The notes: generated by a model from the sequence alone, not told the origin. A DNA stretch of 35,921 nucleotides from Chitinophaga pinensis (GCA_943327275.2 CALPWM020000003.1:1-35921), one strand, 5' to 3'. Positions 19,571 through 30,052 are shown, counted from the first letter of the stretch. Translations and numbers: made by a program.

Positions 19571-20492
19571 ACGACAAAACCTCAAATGCAGTCTCAGCCA
19601 TCCTGTTTCCCTTGTTGTCCAGTAGGGGATTGATTTCTGTAAATTCTATGCAACATACCTTTCCGCTATCCATCAATACATCAAGGATATTGATGATTTC
19701 CATGGGATAAAACCCAGTAGGGACAGGTGTTCCAGTTCCATAGGAAATGCTGTCGCAATCCATGGAATCTACATCAAATGAAATGTAGATACTATCACAA
19801 TCCTGTAATTGTTTCAGGCATGTTTCTACACAAGCTGAAATCTTTTTCTCCCGCATCTCATCAACCCTGTAATGCAATATCCCTTGCTGACGGATTAACG
19901 CTTCTTCAGCATGTTCAAAATCACGCAAGCCAAAATAAGCCAAATGATCAGGCCTGAGCTTGGGGCCCTCAATACCAATGTTCTTGACCTTGCTCCAGAA
20001 ATATTCTGTTGCTGCTTCTATAGGATTGAGTTGATGTTCGAGATTGTCCATGCCCAGCACTGCAGCCAGTGGCATGCCATGGATATTTCCAGATGGGGAT
20101 GTATAAGGCGAATGGAGATCGGCATGTGCATCCAGCCAGATGACACCAAGGGTATGGTTTGGATTGGCCGCTTTTATACCGCTGATGGTGCCCAGGGCAG
20201 AGGAATGATCGCCAGACAATACAATGGGGAAATGATTTGTTTTGATTGAAGTACGAACAGCATCAGCCACCCGTTCACATTGTTCAAATACATGTTCTAT
20301 GCGCTTGGCAAAAGGATTGGTATTTTTGTTGTAAATGCTTTCATTGTGCGTCTCTACATCAACATGCTCATGGCGATGAAAAAAATCATCGCCCTTGTTG
20401 ATGGACGCAATTTCCATGGCATCAATCCCCATGTCAGAACCCCGGGTCCCTGCGCCGATATCAGACCTGTTCTTGATGAGTTGAATGTTCAT
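19506..20492 (-). CDS. Arginase/agmatinase-family (ureohydrolase) protein
   Basis: 328 aa; metal-ligand motifs GDHSSALG, DAHADLHSP, SFDVDSMDCD; also SGNIHGMPLAAVLG. Confidence 0.92.
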   Translation of the reverse strand: MNIQLIKNRSDIGAGTRGSDMGIDAMEIASINKGDDFFHRHEHVDVETHNESIYNKNTNPFAKRIEHVFEQCERVADAVRTSIKTNHFPIVLSGDHSSALGTISGIKAANPNHTLGVIWLDAHADLHSPYTSPSGNIHGMPLAAVLGMDNLEHQLNPIEAATEYFWSKVKNIGIEGPKLRPDHLAYFGLRDFEHAEEALIRQQGILHYRVDEMREKKISACVETCLKQLQDCDSIYISFDVDSMDCDSISYGTGTPVPTGFYPMEIINILDVLMDSGKVCCIEFTEINPLLDNKGNRMAETAFEVLSFIAKKLETGSVPAKLFSAQGN

Positions 20493-20613
20493 ACCACTAA
20501 AATAAACGGGAATATTGAAAAGGCCCCGTTTAATTGATGATGTTGCTGTTAATTATTTTTAAAAATACGATGCCATATAAAACAAAGTGGCTTGCTGATT
20601 TATCCTTATTTTC

Positions 20614-21918
20614 ATGGGCAATAGAAGAAGAAAATTGAAGCGATTTTTTATAAAATGCCTGAGCACCATCTTGGTGTTGATCTGGGGAACATCCCTTTCA
20701 GCACAAATCAATCTTGTGAGCATTGCATTTTTTCCTGAAGGTGGAAAACTCATCACCGGGGAATCCTGCATCATTGGATTCAAGGCCACGTCAGCAAAGG
20801 GAGAGCCGATGGTTGTTCGGTGCAAAATTGTAGATGATAAAAAAAATATCTACGGAGAAGCCAGTACTTTTCATGAAGGAAGAGGATCTTTTGAAATCAT
20901 ACCCGAAGAGGGATACCAGTACTTTTTGACCTGCAGATTGGACAGCGCAGAGCAATCTTTTCCCTTGCCCACACATACTGCAAAAGGATTGGCACTGAAA
21001 CTGAGCCAGCATCCGCAAGGGTTTCAGTTTGAAATGGCCAACCATGCTGAATCAACGGAAGAACAACCTGCATCGATCATTGGAGCAATGAATGGGCGCA
21101 CCGTGTTCAGGATTGAAGTGCCCGTGGGAAAGCAAAATTTTCGGGGTGTCATTTCAACAGCATCTGCATCGATTCTTTCCGGTATCATGCAAGTTGCTGT
21201 CTTGAACAAGGAAAACAAGGCGATTTCAGAGCGGCTTGTATTTGTGCATCGCCCCATTGAAAAACTCCAGGTGACGAAAATAGATGCCCTTCTCCTTGAA
21301 GCCAATTGGTATGTTCAAACCACGGAGGATTCAGCCAAACAGGCACTGGACCTTCAGATGCTGACCCTTGATTTCAAACCCGGACTGATTCAACTGCTCA
21401 GCGGGAATGCCCCCATGGTCGTGGATTCCATCAAAAGCATGAATGAAGTGGTTGTGCGCGGCAAAAAAAGATCTGCCACCGAGGAACTGAATGACTTCTA
21501 TTCAAAGGGATTTTTTTCATCAGGTGAAACCAAGATTATTGACCTGGTCAATGGGCCAGACAAGATTGTGCATGAGAACATCATTGAATTCCTCAAGTTC
21601 AAAGTGCCGGGACTTTCTGTAGTTGACCCCAATTATGAAAATGCACCAATGCCAAGCATGGACCCATTTGATGAACCATCAGGATACCGGATTTATTTCC
21701 GACAGCAGGCCACGATCAGCAGTCTAGGCAACGCCCCCATGGCCATTTATTTGAATGAAGTTCAGATCAGCCCCACTGTGTTGGCCACGGTTCCCGCCAA
21801 TGACATTGTGATGATCAAAGTGTTCAGCAATTTTGCTATGGCTCCCGGAGGTGGAGCAGGCGGGGCTTTGGCGATTTACACCAAAAAGCCCAACTCCAAA
21901 AAAGGTTCATCATTTTGA
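20614..21918 (+). CDS. Short TonB-receptor plug-domain protein without beta-barrel; N-terminal region possibly macroglobulin (MG)-like
   Basis: 434 aa; signal peptide, N-terminal FFPEGGKLITGESCIIGFKATSAKGEPMVVRCKIVDD, C-terminal plug-like DKIVHENIIEFLKFKVPGLSVV...APMAIYLNEVQISPTVLATVPANDIVMIKVF...GGGAGGALAIYTKK; stops where a barrel would begin. Confidence 0.7.
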   Translation: MGNRRRKLKRFFIKCLSTILVLIWGTSLSAQINLVSIAFFPEGGKLITGESCIIGFKATSAKGEPMVVRCKIVDDKKNIYGEASTFHEGRGSFEIIPEEGYQYFLTCRLDSAEQSFPLPTHTAKGLALKLSQHPQGFQFEMANHAESTEEQPASIIGAMNGRTVFRIEVPVGKQNFRGVISTASASILSGIMQVAVLNKENKAISERLVFVHRPIEKLQVTKIDALLLEANWYVQTTEDSAKQALDLQMLTLDFKPGLIQLLSGNAPMVVDSIKSMNEVVVRGKKRSATEELNDFYSKGFFSSGETKIIDLVNGPDKIVHENIIEFLKFKVPGLSVVDPNYENAPMPSMDPFDEPSGYRIYFRQQATISSLGNAPMAIYLNEVQISPTVLATVPANDIVMIKVFSNFAMAPGGGAGGALAIYTKKPNSKKGSSF

Positions 21919-24693
21919 GCGCTTAGCCCCGTTGAATTTTCTCAAGTGGTAGGTAAAACTCAGGAGAAAATACCTGTTCAATACTTCTTGGCGCACGTCT
22001 TCAATGTAGTTGAGCTCAACATTTCTGTTGACGCTCTTGTTTGCATTCAACAGATCAAACATGGTGAGCCTCAACTCTGCTTTCTTTGCCTGCCCAAAGA
22101 GTTTGGCAACACCAGCGTTCCATAGTGGGATGGATTGGTTGATGGCAGAAGCATTTCCCCTGAACATGATGTAATCAAAATCGTTGGTGAAGAGCCATCC
22201 CTTTTTGGTATTGATGGTAGGCTCTGCAGAAATCCGGTGGTTGAAAAAATTGGCATTCTGCCTTCCTGCAATGGTGTACTTGATGTAATTGATGGATGAA
22301 TTTCCTGAGAGACCAAGATCTAACCAGTCTTTCAGGTTCAAATTGAAGTTCAGGCGACCGCCATAGGTATCCCTGAAGGTATAGCCTTTCACAGCATTGA
22401 AAAGGCTTACCTCTCTGCTGTTGTTGATCCAGGACATGATGTTGATGGAAGATTTGGGATTCTTCATCGATATGCTGTAATGAATGTTAACCCCTGAGGC
22501 ATATGCTCCATCAAGGTTCAATGGCTTGATGTATTGGGCTCCATTGGGCAAAGAATAGCCATCAACCAAAAGATTGGTGCCAGTTGTGTTCAATGTAATG
22601 GCATTGGATATTTTTCTTGCCGTGGTGGAGGCATTCATGTTGATGGAAAGATTGTTGGTCTTTCGCTTGTTCAGAAAATTATACGTAGCCTCCAGCCTGT
22701 TGGTGAATTCCTGCTTCAACAAAGGATTGCCTGCACGCACATACATGATGCTGCTGTTGTTGACCACGTCCTGCAGCTGGGTTACATAGGGCTGTTGAGT
22801 GAAGCCACGGTAATTCAGGCGCAAGCTCTGGGAACGACCCTTTCTGTATTGAAGAAAAAAGGTAGGAAAAACATCGACAAAAGAATTCTTGAGATCAGAT
22901 TTAGTGGTTCTGTTGTTGCTGGTCAGGGTTGCTTTTTGCACAGCAAGCCCCGCAACATAATTCCATAGTGGACTTATCTGCCTGCGGTAACTGACCCCAC
23001 TCCTGTTCGCTTTGTTGTCATTTTCAAAAGCATTGGTCAGGCCCGGAACCTTGATTGAATAGACCTTGGTCAACTTATTCAATTTGTTGGCCTGCTGATC
23101 AGATGTTCCTGTATTGTAATTGTAACTGTAAGTAAACTCGAGTTGAGATTTGGTGTTCAAAGGCTCGGTATAGGAAAGGCTTGCACCATAACGCATGCCA
23201 TCAACCAATGTTTCAGTCACCTGGTCCAAAGTATCGATGCCCCTGCTGTAGCGGTTATTGTAAGATAAATTCCTGGATTCTCGTTCGCTCTCATTTGCAC
23301 CATGGCTAAGATAGAGGCTCATGGTTCTTCCGCGTTTTTTGAATTTGTGACGGTAAAGGATGCTGCTGTAGACATTATAGCCCTGGCTGAAATAATTATT
23401 TACTGTGCTGAGGGCATTGATGGGCAAGGACTTTCCTTTGGTTGTAGTGGAACTGGAGCTGCTTGATGCATCAGACCACTGGTTGTTGTAATTCGATTTG
23501 ATCAATACTGAATTGGAACTGTCAAACATGTGATCAATCTCAATGTTGGCCCGGTGATTTTTATTGGTAGTGCCGGAAAATATAATACTTGAGTTGAACA
23601 ATGATGAATCTTTGACCACATAGGTTTCCCGCAATCGTTCCCGGTTGGTATTCGAAAAAATATCGCTGTAGAAATAACTCCCGCTCACTTTTGTAGTCTT
23701 CCCCCATTGGTCATCAAAATTCAATCCACCGCCTTTGGTTGTAGAAATTCCGTTGGCATTCCCGGAAAAAACATTGGTGCTTCCGTTTGGCGAAGCGTTA
23801 TTGCCCCCTCCGGCCTGCCCTGCTGTACCAAGGAAATCCTGCACCGAAAAATTCTGGTTGTTGATGTTGTTCATCTGACCGATGAAAGAAATTTTCTGGT
23901 CTCCATTGATCCTGTTGGCACTCACCGCATGGGCATAGCGTCCTTCATTTCCGACGGCAGCACTGCCCTTGCCAAAAAGTCCTTTTTTCCTGTCTTTCTT
24001 GGTGATGATGTTGATGGTGCGGATCCTGTTGCCATCATCAAATCCACTGAAGGCGCTCTGGTCGCTTACCGCATCAATGACCTGGATTTTTTCGATGATG
24101 TCAGCTGGAAGGTTCCTGGTAGCCATTTTGGGATCATTCCCATAAAATGGCTTTCCATCCACCAAAATCCTGGCCACCGGCTCACCCTGGGTTTTGATGG
24201 ATCCATCACGGTCTACCTCAACACCAGGCATTTTTTTCAACAGGTCTTCGGTGGATGCATTGGGAATGGTCTTGAACTGGCTGGCATTGAATTCAGTGGT
24301 GTCTCCATTGATGGCCATGGCAGCGGCCCTGATGATGATGCCGTCCAGCACGGTAGAAAACTTTACCATTGGGATGGTCCCCATATTTTTTTCGGGAGAT
24401 GCTTCGCTCAAGTCAAAAGGCTGGTCAACCTGCTGGTATCCTGAATAGGTAATGCGCAGGAGATAAGCCCCAAGGGGAAGATTGGCAATCTGAAAATCGC
24501 CATTGGCATTGGACATTCCATACCTCAGGAGGGCAGAGTCCTTTGCTTTCAATACTGAAACAGTAGCACCCTTTAGGGCAAGGGTGGAATCTTTCAAGGT
24601 ACCCTTTACCAATCCCGTCTTGTTCGATTGGGCCACTAGTGCTAAAGGCATTGCACATATGACAATAAAAACTATCCTAAAAATGAACCTCAT
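21910..24693 (-). CDS. Outer membrane beta-barrel / TonB-dependent receptor-like protein with carboxypeptidase-regulatory-like domain
   Basis: 927 aa; signal peptide, GLVKGTLKDSTLALKGATVSVLKAKDSALLRYGMSNANGDFQI, plug VARILVDGKPFYGNDPKMATRNLPADIIEKIQVID, long barrel ending YFLLSFTYHLRKF. Confidence 0.9.
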   Translation of the reverse strand: MRFIFRIVFIVICAMPLALVAQSNKTGLVKGTLKDSTLALKGATVSVLKAKDSALLRYGMSNANGDFQIANLPLGAYLLRITYSGYQQVDQPFDLSEASPEKNMGTIPMVKFSTVLDGIIIRAAAMAINGDTTEFNASQFKTIPNASTEDLLKKMPGVEVDRDGSIKTQGEPVARILVDGKPFYGNDPKMATRNLPADIIEKIQVIDAVSDQSAFSGFDDGNRIRTINIITKKDRKKGLFGKGSAAVGNEGRYAHAVSANRINGDQKISFIGQMNNINNQNFSVQDFLGTAGQAGGGNNASPNGSTNVFSGNANGISTTKGGGLNFDDQWGKTTKVSGSYFYSDIFSNTNRERLRETYVVKDSSLFNSSIIFSGTTNKNHRANIEIDHMFDSSNSVLIKSNYNNQWSDASSSSSSTTTKGKSLPINALSTVNNYFSQGYNVYSSILYRHKFKKRGRTMSLYLSHGANESERESRNLSYNNRYSRGIDTLDQVTETLVDGMRYGASLSYTEPLNTKSQLEFTYSYNYNTGTSDQQANKLNKLTKVYSIKVPGLTNAFENDNKANRSGVSYRRQISPLWNYVAGLAVQKATLTSNNRTTKSDLKNSFVDVFPTFFLQYRKGRSQSLRLNYRGFTQQPYVTQLQDVVNNSSIMYVRAGNPLLKQEFTNRLEATYNFLNKRKTNNLSINMNASTTARKISNAITLNTTGTNLLVDGYSLPNGAQYIKPLNLDGAYASGVNIHYSISMKNPKSSINIMSWINNSREVSLFNAVKGYTFRDTYGGRLNFNLNLKDWLDLGLSGNSSINYIKYTIAGRQNANFFNHRISAEPTINTKKGWLFTNDFDYIMFRGNASAINQSIPLWNAGVAKLFGQAKKAELRLTMFDLLNANKSVNRNVELNYIEDVRQEVLNRYFLLSFTYHLRKFNGAKRSK

Positions 24694-24834
24694 CTAGGGA
24701 TAAAAATATCTACTTTCTCTTTAAAAAACTTGATTTTATTTGGGGTCGTAATCAATTCTTTTGAAAAACCAAAACAGCAAAGGCTTTTCACTGCATAATT
24801 GCATAAATTAGGGGATTAAACATTATCACTGAAC

Positions 24835-26649
24835 ATGAAACCATTTTTGCTTGCTGCTGCCTTTTCCTTATTTACCGTTCTTGCCATCGCTCAAGACTGG
24901 AAACCGGTTGGAGATAAAATCAAAACCCAATGGGCAGAAAAAATTGACCCAGCCAATCCTTTGCCAGAATACCCACGCCCACAACTGGTGCGCGAACAAT
25001 GGCAGAACCTGAACGGATCCTGGGACTATGCCATTCTTCCAAAGGGAAGCAACGAACCTGCCGCATTTGATGGCAAGATCCTTGTTCCCTTTGCGATTGA
25101 ATCCAGCCTATCCGGTGTACAGAAAATGGTGGGCGATAAAAACGAGCTCTGGTACCACAGAACCTTCACTGTTCCGGCAGCTTGGAAAAACAAATCGCTG
25201 GTTCTGCATTTTGGAGCGGTAGACTGGAAAGCAGACATCTGGATCAATGACATAAAAGTAGGCGCACACCAGGGTGGCTATACCCCATTCAGCCTGGACA
25301 TTACTCCATTTATCTTGAAAGACAAGGCACAAAAGCTTGTTGTCAAGGTTTGGGACCCAACCGACCAGGGTTTTCAGCCACGGGGAAAACAAGTAAGCCT
25401 TCCAAAAGGAATCTGGTATACATCTGTTACCGGCATCTGGCAAACTGTTTGGCTTGAACCAGTTGAAGCTTCACATGTATCGGCATTGAAAACAGTGCCC
25501 AACATCGATGGTGGAAATATATCTGTATTGGCTTCCACATCTGGTACATCTGCCAACGACCTCATTGAGGTGAAGGTGATGGACAATGGCAAAATTATCG
25601 GTACGGGCAAGGCTGTTGTTGGACAAGAGGTTACCGTTGCTGTTCCCAATGCAAAATTGTGGAGCCCAGAATCGCCCTTTCTTTACGACGTGGAAGTTTC
25701 TATCCTGCACAATGGTGTTGCCACAGACAAGCTGAAAAGTTATTTCGGTATGCGCAAGATTTCGACCCAAAAAGATGCCAATGGAATCTTCCGCATGCAG
25801 CTGAACAACAAAGACTATTTCCAGTTTGGTCCGCTCGACCAGGGCTGGTGGCCTGACGGACTGTATACTGCCCCAACGGATGAAGCCCTTTTATATGATA
25901 TCAAGAAAACAAAAGACTTTGGTTTCAACATGATCCGCAAGCACGTGAAAGTGGAACCAGCAAGATGGTACTACCACTGCGACCGTGAAGGAATCCTGGT
26001 ATGGCAAGACATGCCCAGCGGAGATGCCAATCCCAAATGGCAGACACGCAATTATTTCAATGGCCAGGAATTGCAACGAAGTAAATTATCAGAGCAGAAT
26101 TTTATACAGGAATGGAAGGAAATCATGGACCTGACCTATTCCAATCCATCGGTTGTAGTGACAGTTCCTTTCAATGAGGCATGGGGGCAATTCAAAACAC
26201 CTGAAATCATTGAATGGACCAAGAATTACAACCCCTCCAGGCTCGTGAACCCTGCTAGCGGCGGGAATCATTATGATGTTGGCGACATGATTGATATCCA
26301 CAACTACCCCGAACCCGTGATGGGTTTGTTTGATTCAAAACGTGTCAATGTATTGGGCGAATATGGTGGCATTGGTCTGGTCAAAGACAACCATGTATGG
26401 GAGACCAACCGCAACTGGGGATATGTGCAATACAAAACCAGCGAAGAAGCCACAAAGGCATATGTTGATCTTGCAGAAAAGCTGAAAAAATTGATCCCCT
26501 TTGGCTACTCCGCGGCCGTTTATACCCAAACCACTGATGTCGAAAGTGAAATCAACGGCATCATGACATACGACAGAAAAGTTGTAAAACTCAACGAGGA
26601 ACAAATCAGAAAAGCCAACCTTGAGGTGATTGCTACTTTGAAAAAATAA
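24835..26649 (+). CDS. Glycoside hydrolase family 2 (beta-galactosidase/glucuronidase-like) enzyme
   Basis: 604 aa; signal peptide, sugar-binding-type N-domain ILVPFAIESSLSGVQK...LWYHRTFTVP, FNMIRKHVKVEPARWYYHCDREGILVWQDMP, catalytic NPSVVVTVPFNEAWGQF, LGEYGG. Confidence 0.93.
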   Translation: MKPFLLAAAFSLFTVLAIAQDWKPVGDKIKTQWAEKIDPANPLPEYPRPQLVREQWQNLNGSWDYAILPKGSNEPAAFDGKILVPFAIESSLSGVQKMVGDKNELWYHRTFTVPAAWKNKSLVLHFGAVDWKADIWINDIKVGAHQGGYTPFSLDITPFILKDKAQKLVVKVWDPTDQGFQPRGKQVSLPKGIWYTSVTGIWQTVWLEPVEASHVSALKTVPNIDGGNISVLASTSGTSANDLIEVKVMDNGKIIGTGKAVVGQEVTVAVPNAKLWSPESPFLYDVEVSILHNGVATDKLKSYFGMRKISTQKDANGIFRMQLNNKDYFQFGPLDQGWWPDGLYTAPTDEALLYDIKKTKDFGFNMIRKHVKVEPARWYYHCDREGILVWQDMPSGDANPKWQTRNYFNGQELQRSKLSEQNFIQEWKEIMDLTYSNPSVVVTVPFNEAWGQFKTPEIIEWTKNYNPSRLVNPASGGNHYDVGDMIDIHNYPEPVMGLFDSKRVNVLGEYGGIGLVKDNHVWETNRNWGYVQYKTSEEATKAYVDLAEKLKKLIPFGYSAAVYTQTTDVESEINGIMTYDRKVVKLNEEQIRKANLEVIATLKK

Positions 26650-26655
26650 AAGCAA

Positions 26656-26680
26656 TCCTGATGTGATTACAGCATCAGGA
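26656..26680 (-). terminator. Hairpin, possible minus-strand terminator for the FAD oxidoreductase gene
   Basis: TCCTGATG (26656-26663) / CATCAGGA (26673-26680), 9-nt loop; on the minus strand followed by TTGCTTTTATTTTTT. Confidence 0.5.
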
Positions 26681-26684
26681 AATG

Positions 26685-26725
26685 AATCCTTCTGAGGAAT
26701 TACATATTCCCCAGAAGGATTTTTT
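26685..26725 (+). terminator. Intrinsic terminator downstream of the GH2 gene
   Basis: AATCCTTCTG (26685-26694) / CAGAAGGATT (26712-26721) with inner GGAAT/ATTCC pairing, followed by TTTTTTATTT. Confidence 0.8.
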
Positions 26726-29700
26726 ATTTGCGAAGGATTTGTCCTGCCTTGATCATCTCCTTCTCCAACACATCATAAGGAACCTGCTGCATGCTGACTT
26801 TCTTGTCAATGGCCAATGATGCAGCAAGCGCGGCAGATTGGCCAAGAATCATGAACACCGGCTCCATCCGAATAGAGCCATAGGCAATATGTGAACTGGA
26901 TACGCATACCGAAACCAGCAGGTTTGAACATTCTTTTTCTTTTGGCAAGATTGCTCCAAAGTCAATGGAATAGGGCCTTTCAGGCTTCACCCCGATATCT
27001 CCTTCATTCTGAAGAAAACCATCAGGTGTGACATAGCGCTGTGTATTGTGTGAATCCAAAGAGTATGAACCCATGCCGATAGGACGTTTGATGTCAGTCT
27101 TGCCCAGAGCATCTTTTTCCGTCATCACAAAATCACCCAACATCCTCCTGGCCTCTCTGACATAAAGCTGATAAGGCCATCCACCATTGTCAACAAATTC
27201 ATCCTTGGCCAATCCATAGGTATTGAACTGCTGTTGGATGTCCTTGGGCACAGAAGGGTCATTGGCCATGAAATAGAGATAGCCCTTCTGGTACTTTTCG
27301 TGCTCCAAGATGATCTCCTTTCTGCGCACATAAGAAGCATCCGGATAATCATAGTTGGCCCCAATAAAATCACTGCTGAAAGGGCCATGGTTGTTGGTAT
27401 CCGTCTTCTTGTTGGGAACTGCATCAAACTTGGGAAATACATCGCGCCAGCCTGCTGCAAAAAGCCTTGAAAGAATTTCATAGCGCTTGGGGTCATAACC
27501 CTCCGGCTTGGGAAATGGAATGCTGTTGGCTGCTGCTGTACTCATGCACAACCGGTAACAGTAGGCCTGGATTTTATTGTCGCCATCACCCTTTTTCCCT
27601 GGAGGCGCAGCACTGACTTCTGGAAGCAAGCCACTTGAAGGAAGTCCGGGAATTTTATACGGATCAATTTTCTGTTTGAAATGGTGCGCATGGTGAAATA
27701 CCTCCGTTTGTACACCATTAAATTGTTCGCCGTATTGACCAGTCGCTTCCCTTCCAACTGTATATTTAACACCGGCGGCGGCCATCAGATCACCCTCGTA
27801 AGTGGCATCGATGAATGCCTTCCCTGCAAAGACCATTCCATCCAGTGTTTTAAAGGAAAGGATTTTATTGCCTTTCATGTTTACTCCTTCAAGAGAACGG
27901 TCAAGCCAACGGTCGCGGTAGACCATGATCCTGTTTTCGCTGATCATCGCTTCAAATGCTGCTTCAGCAACATGGGGTTCAAACAACCACATGGTTTTGT
28001 ATGCCGTGTCATTGGCAACAGTTCCTTGCCCTCGATTGCCAAACGCACTGCGTTGCTGCCATTTCCATGCACTGTCTGTTTGATAATGGTTGTAGAGTCG
28101 ATGATAGAAATTCCTGGCCAATCCACCGATGACGGTCTTGTCGCCAGTGTCGGTGTAACCCAAGCCATTTGATGACAATCCACCCAAATGCAAATCAGGA
28201 GAAACCACCACCACAGATTTCCCCATTTGTACCGCCTGCACGGCTGCAATGACGGCAGATGAAGTTCCACCATATACGACGATGTCTGCAGTGATTTTTC
28301 TTTCCAAAGACAAGACCTGCCCATCTTTCAGCAACTGTGCTTTCAAGCTTTCATAGGAAAGATCCTGCACATCGATATTTTTTTCCAAAGCCATGACTGC
28401 TGCAGTGGCAGCGGATTGCCCGAGCACCATGTACACCGGTTCCATGCGGATGGAACTATAGGCCACATGGGATGCAGACAAACAAACAGGCACCAGCAAA
28501 TTTGAACACTCCTTTCTTTGGGGGATGATGGAACGGAAACTGATTCCATAATAGGTTGACTTCTGCTTTCCATATCCACCCTCGAGCCTTACCTTCCCCT
28601 CGTTGTCCAATACCCGTGCTACATAATGACAATCCAAAGGATAGGTCGCTACTGCAACCGGATCAGCCACAGGCCTTGCTCCATTGCAGTTTTGCTCTGT
28701 CATGACGTAGTCGCTGATCATCCTTCTTGCTTCCCTCACATAAACCTGATAGGGAAAATGATCGGTATCGAGATATTCATCCTTGGGCCATCCCCAGGTT
28801 TTCATTTCTGTGCGCATGCTCAACGGCAATCGTTCGTCATTGCCAAGAAACCAAATCAGCCCCATGGAATAGTCTTTGTGCTTTGCGGCAATCTCAACCC
28901 TGGTTGCATGATCTGCATTGGGCCACGCATAAGAATTTCCCACAAAATTGCCCTGGTTGGTATCTGTCTTTTTGTTGGGCATGGGAGTGAATGAAATGAT
29001 GCTGCTCAATTCAATATCTGGATTGAGGGCAATCATTCTTGCCAAAAACTCATACCAAAGTGGGTTATAGTTCTTGGGCTTTACAACATCAATGCGGTTG
29101 GCAGCATCATTGGTCAAGGTCAGCCGATAGCAATAGGTTTGTGTGCGGTCATCACCAGTACCCTTATCACCTTGGGGCTTCGGATCAATGAAAGGCAATA
29201 ATCCGCTTTCTGGCTTTCCGGGAATAACATAAGGGTCGATGGATGTTTCGCCATTGCCGACAACTGCCCCGAGGCGAATGCCGTTCATGGTTTCGCCATA
29301 GGTGGCGTTGCTTTCACGACCAACCTTGAAAGAGAGTCCGGCCATGCGCATGAGATCACCCTCATAACTGGCATCAATGAACATTTTGGCAGGTATCTTC
29401 ATCCCGCTTTCCATGCTGATGATTTTCAAACGCCCGTTCTCTTTTATTGGCTCAGACTTGAGGTTGATGCGTTGGTTGTAAATCACCGTTACACCATGAT
29501 CTTGCAACATCTGTTTGAAGATTTTTTCACCGATGCCAGACTCATAGACCCACTGCATTTTCAATGAATCATTTTTGCCTGTAAAGGTTCTTTTCTTTGA
29601 CCGTTCAAAAAAATCTGTCCGATTTTCAGATTTCCATGCAGCTGAATCTAAGTAATATGCATAAATACGCTGGTAAAATTCCTTTGTAAACCCTCCAGCA

Positions 29701-29954
29701 ATCCGGAAATTGTTGAGGTCTGTTGCAGTGAGCCCCGAAGTAGCCATCCCCCCAAGATGCTTATTGGTGCTAATCAAAACCACAGACTTTCCCATCTTGG
29801 CTACCTGTAATGCAGCGGTGATGCCTGCAGGCGTTTCTCCATAAACGCATACATCAAAAACCCTTTCTTTTGCAGTGGCCGATGAAAAAATGAAGATGAT
29901 CAACAAGGGAATACTGAGCAGTCTTTTTAACAGGTTTTGGAAGCAGAACATCAT
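26724..29954 (-). CDS. Tandemly duplicated FAD-dependent oxidoreductase (two FAD_oxidored-type modules in one chain)
   Basis: 1076 aa; VFDVCVYGETPAGITAALQVAKMGKSVVLIS and ADIVVYGGTSSAVIAAVQAVQMGKSVVVVS each begin a ~520-550 aa module; both end KECSNLLVxVCxSxSHxAYxSIRMEPVxMxLGQSAA. Confidence 0.9.
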   Translation of the reverse strand: MMFCFQNLLKRLLSIPLLIIFIFSSATAKERVFDVCVYGETPAGITAALQVAKMGKSVVLISTNKHLGGMATSGLTATDLNNFRIAGGFTKEFYQRIYAYYLDSAAWKSENRTDFFERSKKRTFTGKNDSLKMQWVYESGIGEKIFKQMLQDHGVTVIYNQRINLKSEPIKENGRLKIISMESGMKIPAKMFIDASYEGDLMRMAGLSFKVGRESNATYGETMNGIRLGAVVGNGETSIDPYVIPGKPESGLLPFIDPKPQGDKGTGDDRTQTYCYRLTLTNDAANRIDVVKPKNYNPLWYEFLARMIALNPDIELSSIISFTPMPNKKTDTNQGNFVGNSYAWPNADHATRVEIAAKHKDYSMGLIWFLGNDERLPLSMRTEMKTWGWPKDEYLDTDHFPYQVYVREARRMISDYVMTEQNCNGARPVADPVAVATYPLDCHYVARVLDNEGKVRLEGGYGKQKSTYYGISFRSIIPQRKECSNLLVPVCLSASHVAYSSIRMEPVYMVLGQSAATAAVMALEKNIDVQDLSYESLKAQLLKDGQVLSLERKITADIVVYGGTSSAVIAAVQAVQMGKSVVVVSPDLHLGGLSSNGLGYTDTGDKTVIGGLARNFYHRLYNHYQTDSAWKWQQRSAFGNRGQGTVANDTAYKTMWLFEPHVAEAAFEAMISENRIMVYRDRWLDRSLEGVNMKGNKILSFKTLDGMVFAGKAFIDATYEGDLMAAAGVKYTVGREATGQYGEQFNGVQTEVFHHAHHFKQKIDPYKIPGLPSSGLLPEVSAAPPGKKGDGDNKIQAYCYRLCMSTAAANSIPFPKPEGYDPKRYEILSRLFAAGWRDVFPKFDAVPNKKTDTNNHGPFSSDFIGANYDYPDASYVRRKEIILEHEKYQKGYLYFMANDPSVPKDIQQQFNTYGLAKDEFVDNGGWPYQLYVREARRMLGDFVMTEKDALGKTDIKRPIGMGSYSLDSHNTQRYVTPDGFLQNEGDIGVKPERPYSIDFGAILPKEKECSNLLVSVCVSSSHIAYGSIRMEPVFMILGQSAALAASLAIDKKVSMQQVPYDVLEKEMIKAGQILRK

Positions 29955-30052
29955 TGAGAAATTTTAATGCGCGCAATTTATTGCATTCTACATTCTGATG
30001 GATTGATTTTCAGTGTGTATTTTATTGTAAAAATGAATCAAGAAATGCGCAT

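Noticed and set aside
23707-24444. 245-aa plus-strand ORF
   Set aside because: Antisense to the outer membrane beta-barrel gene; no recognisable domain; shadow ORF.
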